A stretch of DNA of 64,000 nucleotides from Bacillus sp. J37 (GTDB lineage: Bacteria > Bacillota > Bacilli > Bacillales > Bacillaceae), in NCBI RefSeq assembly GCF_000518865.1, contig NZ_JAEK01000001.1, forward strand, positions 62,001-126,000. The letters are read 5' to 3'. A program made the translations under genes and the position numbers. Below the pieces are notes generated by a model. That model saw nothing but the letters and a program-made list of their open reading frames with translations, was not told where the DNA came from and ran no database searches. This document shows, piece by piece, positions 29,303 through 36,227 of the stretch. Every line of letters starts with the position of its first letter. Position 1 is the stretch's first letter.

Positions 29303-31063
29303 ATGTTACAAAATAAGAGATTTATTTTCTTTGGTATTATGTATTTAGTGGTATTAACATTCTTTTTATATCGCTTAGCAGATATTCAATTAATAAATAC
29401 AGAATCTTTTTCTAAAAAAGGAGTTAATCTTGTGCAGGAGAGTGTTAATCAGAGAACACAAGAAGTGATGATTGATGATGGACGGGGGCGTTTTGTTGAT
29501 AAAAATGGAGATCCGCTTCAAAAACAGGCAGAACCCTCATTAGTTCTTTTTCCTTTTTTAAAGGAGACGAAGTGGCCTTCTGAGGACCTTTCAAGAATTG
29601 TTGGTATTCCCAGTAATAAATTACAAGGATTAGTTAGTGACACGAAAGAGCCGATCGTGTTATCAAGTAAAGATGGTGTTTCTTTAACAGCATCAGAACT
29701 TGAAAAAATTAATGAACTTGAAATTCCTGGCGTTTTCGGTATTTATCAGCAAACAAAGTTAGACGAGACAATAGGAGAACATATCATTGGGATCGTTGGT
29801 GAAAATGCAGAGGCACTGAGAGTGAAATACCCTGACCGCACAGACTTATCCTACAAAACAAAAATTGGTGTGACCGGGCTTGAAGAAGCATTTGATGAAT
29901 TTTTGTTACCAGATGCAGAAACAAAGCTGCTTTATCATGTAGATGGAGACGGCCATCCTCTATTTGGTATTAACGTCAAATATATTGCTGACTCAAATCC
30001 ATTTTATCCTGTAACAGTTGAAACAACAATTGATAAGGAAGTACAGACAATGGCTGAAGATGTGTTAGAACAACAAAATATTGAGAAAGGGGGACTTGTT
30101 TTACTTGATATAGAAAATAATGAAGTATTAGCAATGGCTAGTAAACCAAGTTTAAATCGATCTGATTCAAGAACACTTTCAAATCAAATGCTTCAACCCC
30201 TTTTTCCAGGTTCTATTTTTAAAACTGTCATTTCTGCTGCAGCTATCGAATATGGTTTAGATGATCCCACAAGACAGTTTAACTGCAGTTTGAACTTACA
30301 CGGTGAAGCAGATGGCGGACAAGAAGATGGACAACTTACCTTTGAAAGAAGCTTTGCGAAAAGCTGTAATTACACATTTACAACGTTAGCTAGAGAATTA
30401 ATGGAGAAAGATCAACATGTTATTGAAGATACAGCAAGCAAAATGGGATTAATTAATCCGGTCGGATGGACTGGTGAAGTATTCCATTATGAAAACTTTA
30501 AGCAATTTCCTGATGAAAAAACAGGTAATATTTGGAGTGATGATAAAGATAAACATGTCCCTAGAGCGATTGATCAAACCGCTATTGGGCAAAAAGATGT
30601 AAAAGTTACCCCGCTTTCCATTGCAAATATGATGGCAACCATAGCAAGAGGCGGACAGAAACAACAAGTGAAAATCGTAAAAAATATATTATATAAAAAT
30701 GGAACCAAAATGTATTCATTTACGTCTAATTCTTTAGAAGGAGAAACTATATCTCCTATGACAGCTGCTAAGCTTCAAAAGCTGCTCAGATTGGTTGTGA
30801 CAGATTCTGAGGGGACAGGAAGAAGGTTTCAAACATCCCCTATGGAGGTATCAGGTAAATCTGGGACTGCTCAAACAGGTAAATCAAATGAAAATGATCA
30901 AACGTTGTATAATAAGTGGTTTGCTGGTTATTTTCCATCAGATCAACCAAAATATGCATTAGTAGTTGTGGAGATGGATACAACCAGTGCTGAGGCTGGT
31001 ACTAATGCCGCTTTTTATGATATTGTAAATGAAATGTCTAAAATTGACGAACGAAAAAACTAG
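29303..31063 (+). CDS. pbpI: Class B penicillin-binding protein PbpI (YrrR)
   Basis: This is a membrane-anchored D,D-transpeptidase, monofunctional, of the PBP2/FtsI-like group. One N-terminal membrane segment (about 5-24) is followed by a dimerisation region and the transpeptidase domain with S304-x-x-K307 (PGSIFKT), S354-C-N356 and K519-S-G-T522. The ATG at 29303 follows GGAGGG; the upstream in-frame ATG at 29291 overlaps that site and is unlikely. It is followed by yrrS, as in B. subtilis. Confidence 0.93.
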   Translation: MLQNKRFIFFGIMYLVVLTFFLYRLADIQLINTESFSKKGVNLVQESVNQRTQEVMIDDGRGRFVDKNGDPLQKQAEPSLVLFPFLKETKWPSEDLSRIVGIPSNKLQGLVSDTKEPIVLSSKDGVSLTASELEKINELEIPGVFGIYQQTKLDETIGEHIIGIVGENAEALRVKYPDRTDLSYKTKIGVTGLEEAFDEFLLPDAETKLLYHVDGDGHPLFGINVKYIADSNPFYPVTVETTIDKEVQTMAEDVLEQQNIEKGGLVLLDIENNEVLAMASKPSLNRSDSRTLSNQMLQPLFPGSIFKTVISAAAIEYGLDDPTRQFNCSLNLHGEADGGQEDGQLTFERSFAKSCNYTFTTLARELMEKDQHVIEDTASKMGLINPVGWTGEVFHYENFKQFPDEKTGNIWSDDKDKHVPRAIDQTAIGQKDVKVTPLSIANMMATIARGGQKQQVKIVKNILYKNGTKMYSFTSNSLEGETISPMTAAKLQKLLRLVVTDSEGTGRRFQTSPMEVSGKSGTAQTGKSNENDQTLYNKWFAGYFPSDQPKYALVVVEMDTTSAEAGTNAAFYDIVNEMSKIDERKN

Positions 31064-31173
31064 TTTAGGAGTAGTAATCTTTTCAATTAGGATTTATGAT
31101 ACGACTAGATAGAAAATCTTCGAAATGCTAGAATGTAGACTGAAGGTAAAGGGACAAAAAGGAGTGTAGGGCA

Positions 31174-31860
31174 TTGAGTAATAATCAATTTAGCACCTCT
31201 CGTTATGAAAAAAGAGATAAAAAAAGAAAAACGAATATTGTGTTAAACACATTAATAGGGATTGTGCTGGTTCTAATATTTGTGATAGGATCACAACTTA
31301 TCCTTGGGGCAAATCAATCTGAAAAAACAGCTAAATATAATGAACAGCCTGATATAAAACTTGCAAGTGATGAAGAAAGTTCCAAAGAACCTGCAGCTGA
31401 AACCGATGAAAATGAGGAAGCAGAAGTAGAGGATCCTGAAGCATCTGAAGACCAAGGGGAAGAAGGTTCCGAGGAAACAGAGAACACTGATACCGCTGAG
31501 AAAGAAAGTACAGAAGATCCTTTTGAGCAAGCAACGATTACTGAAGGAGAGCCTGGTTCAGGTGTTGCAGAAACAATTGAAAATCCCGCATGGGAGCCTG
31601 TAGGTACCTCACAATCTGAGCCTCATTCAGCAAAATATGATAAGAATTCACAGGATTGGAAGGAAATGACAAAAGCGCTTAGTTATGCAACCGGAATTCC
31701 TGAAGCAGAAATGATTATTTGGCGCCTTGAAAACAATGGTAGCCCGAATGATGCAGTAGGTACGATCTCGCCTAAAGATCAATCTGCAAAATATAAAGTT
31801 TATATTACCTGGGTTGAAAATAAAGGTTGGATGCCAACGAAGATTGAAAAACAAAGTTAA
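31174..31860 (+). CDS. yrrS: DUF1510 membrane-anchored protein YrrS
   Basis: A 228-residue protein with a basic N-terminus (RYEKRDKKRKTN), one membrane segment (about 24-46, IVLNTLIGIVLVLIFVIGSQL in part), a long very acidic low-complexity linker (EEAEVEDPEASEDQGEEGSEE) and a C-terminal DUF1510 domain (about 150-228, DWKEMTKALSYATGI). The start is TTG with AAGGAGTG upstream. It probably works near the wall with PbpI, judged by conserved linkage only. Confidence 0.9.
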   Translation: MSNNQFSTSRYEKRDKKRKTNIVLNTLIGIVLVLIFVIGSQLILGANQSEKTAKYNEQPDIKLASDEESSKEPAAETDENEEAEVEDPEASEDQGEEGSEETENTDTAEKESTEDPFEQATITEGEPGSGVAETIENPAWEPVGTSQSEPHSAKYDKNSQDWKEMTKALSYATGIPEAEMIIWRLENNGSPNDAVGTISPKDQSAKYKVYITWVENKGWMPTKIEKQS

Positions 31861-31866
31861 ATAAGC

Positions 31867-31906
31867 TAGGAGCTTTTACGTTTAATACGTAGAAGCTCCT
31901 TTTTTA
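31867..31906 (+). terminator. Intrinsic terminator after yrrS
   Basis: AGGAGCTT-TTACGT and ACGTAGAAGCTCCT form a stem, then TTTTT. A family B repeat fragment follows immediately. Confidence 0.9.
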
Positions 31907-31910
31907 AGGT

Positions 31911-31935
31911 AAGAAAGTATAAAATTTTATACGTA
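31911..31935 (+). repeat. Family B repeat fragment B5
   Basis: AAGAAAGTATAAAATTTTATA matches the core of copies B1 and B2 (CAGAAAGTATAAAATTTTAT). It is followed directly by a family A copy. Confidence 0.5.
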
Positions 31936-31940
31936 GTTTT

Positions 31941-32120
31941 AGTCCAGCTCCACAGCCTTGCCCCGAAGCACAGGATGTGCAAGTGCAGTTGTGGAGATTG
32001 ACGTCACGGTTTTAAACTGCCTCTAGGATCTAGCCACAAATGAATTGAGACAAAGAACGTCTTCTATTCATTTGCGTCTTATTTGCCTTAGGCAGATCAA
32101 GATGCCTGTGCTTTTCTTAT
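31941..32120 (+). repeat. Dispersed repeat family A, copy A3 (longest copy)
   Basis: It begins AGTCCAGCTCCACAG and ends GCCTGTGCTTTTCTTAT. It shares GTGCAAGTGCAGT and GATTGACGTC with A2, and the block AATGAATTGAGACAAAGAAC with A1. It ends four bases before the yrzA stop codon on the minus strand. Confidence 0.8.
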
Positions 32121-32123
32121 GTT

Positions 32124-32330
32124 CTAGATTTTGGCTTTAAAGTGAACGACAGCACTATATATTCTTTTGCCTTCTTCCGTAACAAACATCTGATGGGAAA
32201 CAGAATGCACATGTAACAAAATAGCCTGGTTATTTACGATTTGATCATTTATCTTTTTTTCTAGGTCTTTAATAGATGTTGCTTCAAAAAATTCAACTTT
32301 GTCTTTTAATAAGTCCAATTGAAAATCCAT
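32124..32330 (-). CDS. yrzA: DUF2536 small protein YrzA
   Basis: A 68-residue protein (MDFQLDLLKDKVEFFEA... YSAVVHFKAKI) of the DUF2536 family; function unknown. The ATG at 32330 has GAGGTG seven bases upstream on the minus strand, so the 20 extra in-frame residues upstream are not used. It is divergent from mtnN and convergent with yrrS. Confidence 0.85.
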   Translation of the reverse strand: MDFQLDLLKDKVEFFEATSIKDLEKKINDQIVNNQAILLHVHSVSHQMFVTEEGKRIYSAVVHFKAKI

Positions 32331-32489
32331 GTTCGACACCTCAATATCTTTTTCTTTATTAAATACTAACAAAACATACATGTAAGTCAATTAACCTTGC
32401 GTTGAACAAATGAAATAGGTAAACTTCTATGTGGAGATAGAAAGAGATAACTTGAATGTACAAAGATACATATGAAAGGATTGAGTAAG

Positions 32490-33182
32490 ATGAAAATTGC
32501 CATTATTGGAGCAATGGAAGAGGAAGTAACAATCTTAAGAGATAAATTGGATAATCGGGAGCAAGAAATAATTGCTGGAAGTGAATTTACTACTGGTATA
32601 TATAATGGAGTTGACATCATCCTCCTTAAATCTGGTATTGGAAAGGTTAATGCTGCTCTTAGTTCCACATTATTATTAGACCGCTATAAACCTGACTACG
32701 TAATTAACACCGGTTCTGCTGGTGGATTCCATTCGTCACTGAATGTAGGTGATGTTGTTATTAGCTCTGAAGTACGCCACAATGATGTGGATGTAACAGC
32801 ATTTGGCTATGAATATGGACAAGTACCGGGATTACCTGCAGCCTTTACTCCAGATCAAAAGCTTGTGGAAATTGCTGTGAGAAAAGCTGAAGAAATTACC
32901 GATATTCAAGTAGCTAAAGGGTTAATCGTGACAGGTGATTCATTTTTAAATGATCCTGTTAAAGTAGATTTTATACGAAGTAAGTTTCAAGACCTTTATG
33001 CAGGTGAAATGGAAGCAGCAGCAATTGCACAAGTTTGTCATCAATTTGAAGTACCATTTGTGATCATTAGAGCGTTATCAGACATCGCTGGTAAAGAATC
33101 AAATGTTTCATTTGATCAATTTTTAGACCAAGCAGCTAAACATTCAGCTGACTTAGTTTTGAAAATTGTTGAAGCGATCTAA
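32490..33182 (+). CDS. mtnN: 5'-methylthioadenosine/S-adenosylhomocysteine nucleosidase
   Basis: MtnN splits MTA and SAH to adenine and the thio-sugar, in methionine salvage and SAM recycling. The 230-residue protein has the phosphorylase fold: [13 protein letters not shown] start, [21 protein letters not shown], the substrate-binding GEMEAAAIA with the key Glu residues, and the RALSDIAG motif with the catalytic Asp. ATG at 32490 follows AAAGGATTGAG. In B. subtilis it is flanked by yrrT and mccAB; here those are absent. Confidence 0.95.
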   Translation: MKIAIIGAMEEEVTILRDKLDNREQEIIAGSEFTTGIYNGVDIILLKSGIGKVNAALSSTLLLDRYKPDYVINTGSAGGFHSSLNVGDVVISSEVRHNDVDVTAFGYEYGQVPGLPAAFTPDQKLVEIAVRKAEEITDIQVAKGLIVTGDSFLNDPVKVDFIRSKFQDLYAGEMEAAAIAQVCHQFEVPFVIIRALSDIAGKESNVSFDQFLDQAAKHSADLVLKIVEAI

Positions 33183-33188
33183 ATTTTC

Positions 33189-33236
33189 AAAATGACTTAA
33201 ATCGTTGAGCAAGCTCTCAAACATTTGAGTCATTAT
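33189..33236 (+). other. Long hairpin between mtnN and yrhC
   Basis: AATGACTTAAAT and ATTTGAGTCATT pair, with an inner TTGAG/CTCAA stem. No T run follows, so it is not a standard terminator; it may stabilise the mtnN mRNA end. Confidence 0.4.
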
Positions 33237-33331
33237 GTAAAAAATTATTCCACCATTGGGTTAATTTACTTGGTTAATAGTCTGCTAGGCTGTGTTATTG
33301 TTTATATATAACACATTTAGTAGGTGATTAT

Positions 33332-33565
33332 ATGAATAAAAAAGCATTACAAGCGTTGGTAACAGATTTTAAAAATTATGCATTTGTTCTTTTAGCAGCA
33401 AGCGTATTTTTATATATAGGTGTCGTTTTGCCGGATCAAGGAAAGCATGCTATGTATGATATTGTTTTAATGATTACGACTATACTATTTTTAATTGGAG
33501 CTTTTGGAAGCTTCAGAATGTCGTTAAAATATAAGAAACAATTAAATGAAGCAGAAAACAAATAA
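33332..33565 (+). CDS. yrhC: YrhC-family small membrane protein
   Basis: A 77-residue protein with two membrane segments (about 15-34, YAFVLLAASVFLYIGVVL, and 42-61, DIVLMITTILFLIGAFGSF) and a basic tail. The family is usually linked to mtnN or mccAB in Bacillus. Function unknown. A TAGGTG site precedes the ATG. Confidence 0.88.
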   Translation: MNKKALQALVTDFKNYAFVLLAASVFLYIGVVLPDQGKHAMYDIVLMITTILFLIGAFGSFRMSLKYKKQLNEAENK

Positions 33566-33571
33566 ATATTC

Positions 33572-33610
33572 GAAAAAGCCAATTTCATTTATATGAGATT
33601 GGTTTTTTTA
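33572..33610 (+). terminator. Intrinsic terminator after yrhC
   Basis: AAAAAGCCAAT and ATTGGTTTTTTT with a 15-base loop. Confidence 0.85.
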
Positions 33611-33662
33611 TTGATATAAAGCTAATCTCAATTATCTGAATATATAAACTTTTTATTGCTTA

Positions 33663-33691
33663 TTTACATAAATGGAAATTGTGGATATAAT
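33663..33691 (+). promoter_or_regulatory. Sigma-A promoter of the yrzI-region small-ORF cluster
   Basis: TTTACA (33663-33668), a 17-base spacer and TATAAT (33686-33691) predict a start near 33698. Confidence 0.75.
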
Positions 33692-33731
33692 TACCATTGT
33701 GATAGTGAATAATAAGAGGAGGTCGAAGGAC

Positions 33732-33806
33732 ATGAACATGAAAATGCAAACAAATTCACATAACAACAACTTAATCATTCTTATCGACCGAAATGGTGTA
33801 TCTTAA
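33732..33806 (+). CDS. Candidate 24-residue peptide upstream of yrzI
   Basis: ATG at 33732 follows a strong GAGGAGGTCGAAGG site, near the predicted transcript start. The peptide begins MNMKMQTNSHNNN and ends LIILIDRNGVS. It is not long enough for family assignment, but promoter, ribosome site and downstream hairpins argue that it is translated. It could be a leader peptide or small toxin-like peptide; I do not assign a function. Confidence 0.55.
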   Translation: MNMKMQTNSHNNNLIILIDRNGVS

Positions 33807-33842
33807 TTTATTTACTTAATTGATTGCAATATGATCAGCAAA

Positions 33843-33880
33843 ATACACGCCTCGGGATGATTTGAATCCTTGTGGCGTAT
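33843..33880 (+). other. Hairpin between the 24-residue ORF and yrzI
   Basis: ATAC-CGCC and GGCG-TAT flank an inner GGAT/ATCC stem. It has no T run; the next hairpin, 14 bases downstream, does. The two hairpins share related CACGC/GCGTG arms. Confidence 0.5.
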
Positions 33881-33893
33881 TATATGGTTATTT

Positions 33894-33932
33894 AAACACG
33901 CTGCAGGTTGCCCTGTGGCGTGTTTTATTTTT
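33894..33932 (+). terminator. Terminator-like hairpin upstream of yrzI
   Basis: AAACACGC and GCGTGTTT form an 8-bp stem, followed by TTTTATTTTTA. It would end the transcript of the 24-residue ORF or attenuate yrzI. Confidence 0.75.
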
Positions 33933-34030
33933 AGTCATTAAGAGAGATCACATCACAAAGATTATTCATGAATCCTCTAAGGATTTGGCAGCCTGTTAAG
34001 GTGTTAAATAGCTTAAAGGAGGTGATACAC

Positions 34031-34177
34031 ATGACAATTAACTTATTCTTTATTACGCTGACACTTTCTATTTCTAAAAAAAAGAAAACCAAAATTGATA
34101 TTCAACATGATCAAGAGATCCAAAAAAGAATGGAAGAAGTAAAAACAAAGCAATTTGAGAACTTTCACAACATGTAA
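34031..34177 (+). CDS. yrzI: YrzI-family small protein
   Basis: A 48-residue peptide: hydrophobic start (TINLFFITLTLSI), basic stretch (SKKKKTK) and an amphipathic helix (DQEIQKRMEEVKTKQFENF). This plan matches the YrzI family. A very strong AAAGGAGGTGAT site precedes the ATG at 34031; the longer frame from 33968 runs through that site and is not used. In B. subtilis the yrzI transcript is the model target of the ribosome-linked nuclease Rae1. Confidence 0.82.
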   Translation: MTINLFFITLTLSISKKKKTKIDIQHDQEIQKRMEEVKTKQFENFHNM

Positions 34178-34207
34178 ATGATGTTAAATTTAAAAATACC
34201 GGAGGCG

Positions 34208-34267
34208 ATGAATATGTTAAAAATCGAATTACTGCTACATTTAATTGTTGAGAAGGACACTGCCTAG
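34208..34267 (+). CDS. Candidate 19-residue peptide downstream of yrzI
   Basis: The ATG at 34208 and a second in-frame ATG at 34214 follow CCGGAGGCG. The peptide MNMLKIELLLHLIVEKDTA is short and hydrophobic. The GAG-AAG codon pair (34250-34255) near its end resembles the context in which Rae1 cuts, immediately before a lysine codon. It fits the tiny cleaved ORF of the B. subtilis yrzI operon by position; this is inference. Confidence 0.55.
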   Translation: MNMLKIELLLHLIVEKDTA

Positions 34268-34302
34268 CCAGGTTCAATAGAAGAATGAAATGCAAGAAAA
34301 GT

Positions 34303-34340
34303 GGAAGAAGGACACAATTGAATGTGTCCTTCTTCTATCT
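34303..34340 (+). terminator. Terminator between the yrzI cluster and sigK
   Basis: GGAAGAAGGACACA and TGTGTCCTTCTTC form a 13-bp stem with a six-base loop. Tails are T-rich on both strands (TATCT... and CACTTTTC), so it may serve both convergent transcripts. Confidence 0.75.
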
Positions 34341-34345
34341 AAGTA

Positions 34346-35071
34346 TTATTTTTCTTTTAACCGATTTCGCTTTTCCTTTTCTGCACGATAAAACTCATGA
34401 AACATTTTCATTAAGGCGCGTTTTTCAATTCTAGATACATAGCTTCTTGAAATACCGAGTTCTTTTGCGATCTCACGCTGTGTCTTTTCTTTCTTTAAAT
34501 CTAGTCCAAATCTTCCGACAATGACTTCTTTTTCCCTACCATCCAGTATATCAATGTATTCCTTAACCTTTTCCAATTCCATGTTTAACTGAATAGTGTC
34601 AATCACATCTTCGTTTTCAGATTTTAGAACATCTATTAAACTGATTTCATTTCCTTCTTTATCTTGACCGATGGGGTCATGTAAAGAAACATCCTTTTTA
34701 GTCTTTTTTAAGGCACGTAAATGCATAAGGATTTCATTTTCGATACAACGGGCAGCATAAGTAGCAAGTTTTGTTCCTTTACCTTGTGAATAGCTTTCAA
34801 TCGCTTTAATTAACCCGATTGTTCCAATCGATATTAAGTCCTCAGAATCTTCACCGGTATTTTCAAACTTTTTTACAATATGAGCAACGAGTCGCAAGTT
34901 ATGTTCAATTAGCAAGTTCCTAGCATACTCATCACCTTCAGACATTTTTTGTAGATATTTCTTTTCGTCTGTAGCAGACAAAGGCTGTGGAAAGGCATTG
35001 TTCTTTACATAAGATACTAAGAACACTAATTCTTTTACAAAGAAGCCTAGTGCTGTTATGAGCCCTGTCAT
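34346..35071 (-). CDS. sigK: RNA polymerase sigma-K factor, uninterrupted
   Basis: Sigma-K drives late mother-cell transcription in sporulation. The 241-residue product includes the pro-sequence (about 20 residues, [22 protein letters not shown] in part) removed by SpoIVFB, region 2 ([16 protein letters not shown] and [14 protein letters not shown]) and region 4 with the HTH ([22 protein letters not shown]). The frame is complete in one piece, unlike strain 168 where the skin element splits it. A GGAGGTGGGG site precedes the ATG. Confidence 0.97.
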   Translation of the reverse strand: MTGLITALGFFVKELVFLVSYVKNNAFPQPLSATDEKKYLQKMSEGDEYARNLLIEHNLRLVAHIVKKFENTGEDSEDLISIGTIGLIKAIESYSQGKGTKLATYAARCIENEILMHLRALKKTKKDVSLHDPIGQDKEGNEISLIDVLKSENEDVIDTIQLNMELEKVKEYIDILDGREKEVIVGRFGLDLKKEKTQREIAKELGISRSYVSRIEKRALMKMFHEFYRAEKEKRNRLKEK

Positions 35072-35299
35072 ACCCCCACCTCCACTAAAAACATAATCTA
35101 GGCGCGTGCCTATAAGTCATGTGTATGTTGATGGAAGCTTGTTTGTGTCTGTACCAATGAAAGTTATTCAGATTCTTTTCTTACAATTTTATATTCTCAC
35201 CTTTATGAGTTTTTTGGACGATGTAGGGTAACAGCCTACGCTTTTATTAGGTTACATACATAGTAATATAAAAAAGGGACTATTAAAGGAGGAAAACAG

Positions 35300-35455
35300 A
35301 TGTATGGTTATTCACCATATGGACCAGCGCCATACCCGTATTACCCTGCAGCTGGTACGGCAGGGTATGGATATTGGTATGCGTTTATTGTAGTTTTGTT
35401 AATTTTGTTGCTTGTTATTGGTGGAGGTTATTATTATTACAATCACTTTCGTTAA
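35300..35455 (+). CDS. 51-residue Tyr/Pro-rich single-span membrane peptide (YjcZ-like)
   Basis: An AAAGGAGGA site precedes the ATG. The N-terminus is rich in Tyr, Pro and Gly (MYGYSPYGPAPYPYY), followed by a membrane segment (FIVVLLILLLVIGGG) and a YYYYNHFR tail. The plan resembles short YjcZ/SscA-type sporulation peptides, but the match is by style only. CATACATA at 35255-35262 could be a sigma-E/K -10 box. It lies between sigK and sda and has its own terminator. Confidence 0.68.
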   Translation: MYGYSPYGPAPYPYYPAAGTAGYGYWYAFIVVLLILLLVIGGGYYYYNHFR

Positions 35456-35472
35456 ATAAAAAATAACATGAT

Positions 35473-35503
35473 AAAGCCTTCAAGAAGTTGCTGAAGGCTT
35501 TTA
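35473..35503 (+). terminator. Intrinsic terminator after the 51-residue ORF
   Basis: AAAGCCTTCA and TGAAGGCTTTT with a nine-base loop. Confidence 0.88.
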
Positions 35504-35655
35504 CACTAAAGTTGATTGCTGTTAATTTCTCCTGTCTGTAAGGAATTAAAGATAGTGGTGCTACACAACAAATGGTATAATAACATTCACAAATTAGATC
35601 TTACATATAAAGCTAAAAGAGTAGTGTAAAAACAGAATGGACAAAGTATAAAGAA

Positions 35656-35683
35656 TGAAAAAAAAAGCCGTCTGGCGACAGTG
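35656..35683 (-). terminator. Terminator of sda
   Basis: On the minus strand CTGTC-GCCA-GACGG is followed by CTTTTTTTTT, eight bases after the sda stop. Confidence 0.65.
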
Positions 35684-35690
35684 TTAAGCT

Positions 35691-35831
35691 TTAAGAAGAA
35701 GCTTTTAACACATGTCCCAAAGAACGGCGTTTAATTTCAATCATAATTAATTCTATAAAATCATCATTTAGTTTCATTTCAATCGCTTTAAAGTAAGATT
35801 CAATTAGTAGTTCGTCAGAAAGTTTACGCAT
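35691..35831 (-). CDS. sda: Sporulation histidine kinase inhibitor Sda
   Basis: Sda is a 46-residue antiparallel helical hairpin that binds KinA/KinB and blocks sporulation when replication is disturbed. The sequence [16 protein letters not shown]...[18 protein letters not shown] is the family signature. The AGGAGGTGGAG site lies 22 or more bases before this ATG, with a palindrome between (35839-35852). A TTG at 35843 could be an alternative start giving a 50-residue form. DnaA boxes lie upstream, as in B. subtilis. Confidence 0.95.
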   Translation of the reverse strand: MRKLSDELLIESYFKAIEMKLNDDFIELIMIEIKRRSLGHVLKASS

Positions 35832-35838
35832 ATGAATG

Positions 35839-35852
35839 GCCAAGTACTTGGC
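35839..35852. other. Perfect 14-bp palindrome between sda ribosome site and start
   Basis: GCCAAGTACTTGGC can fold in the mRNA as a 5-bp stem with a GUAC loop. Folding would reduce the distance from GTGGAG to ATG from 22 to about eight bases. Confidence 0.7.
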
Positions 35853-35981
35853 TCTCCACCTCCTAACATTTTTGTTATGATTCTTATACATGTTGATCCC
35901 GGATATAAGACATTAAAAAAATGTTATATTTTGTTATTAACTTAAATCTAACAGAAATCAAAAGTGAGAACAACCGTTCTG

Positions 35982-36080
35982 TTATCCACAATTAACAGTG
36001 GATAAATTGTGGGTATATTGTTTATAAGGTGATAAAAATGAGGTATTACAAGGTGGATATTGTGTATAATATTATCCACA
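35982..36080. promoter_or_regulatory. DnaA box cluster between sda and yqeG
   Basis: Three perfect TTATNCACA boxes: TTATCCACA at 35982-35990 and 36072-36080, and TGTGTATAA (reverse) at 36061-36069. Two 8/9 matches (reverse) lie at 35997-36005 and 36019-36027. In B. subtilis DnaA binds upstream of sda and activates it. Confidence 0.85.
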
Positions 36081-36158
36081 AGTGTTGAAGGTGGTCGGAA
36101 ATTGTCGAAAAGTTTTTGTGATTTTTTGTGTTGAATTTTCATATACTTTATTTTTGTT

Positions 36159-36187
36159 TTGAAAGAATGAAATAAATCCGATATGAT
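36159..36187 (+). promoter_or_regulatory. Promoter of the yqeG operon
   Basis: TTGAAA (36159-36164), a 17-base spacer and TATGAT (36182-36187), 40 bases before yqeG. Confidence 0.78.
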
Positions 36188-36227
36188 GTAAGTTGGCAAA
36201 AAAATGATAATGAGGTGTTAACAACTC

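Noticed and set aside
33968-34030. Longer N-terminus for yrzI
   Set aside because: The extension includes the AAAGGAGGTGAT ribosome site and lacks its own; the YrzI family begins at 34031.
35100-35115. TAGGC/GCCTA inverted repeat upstream of sigK as a regulator site
   Set aside because: Short and without a match to a sporulation regulator site I can name; may be chance.
35505-35655. Possible transcript from TATAAT at 35576-35581
   Set aside because: The -10 is good but no convincing -35, ORF or structured RNA follows; left as an empty gap.
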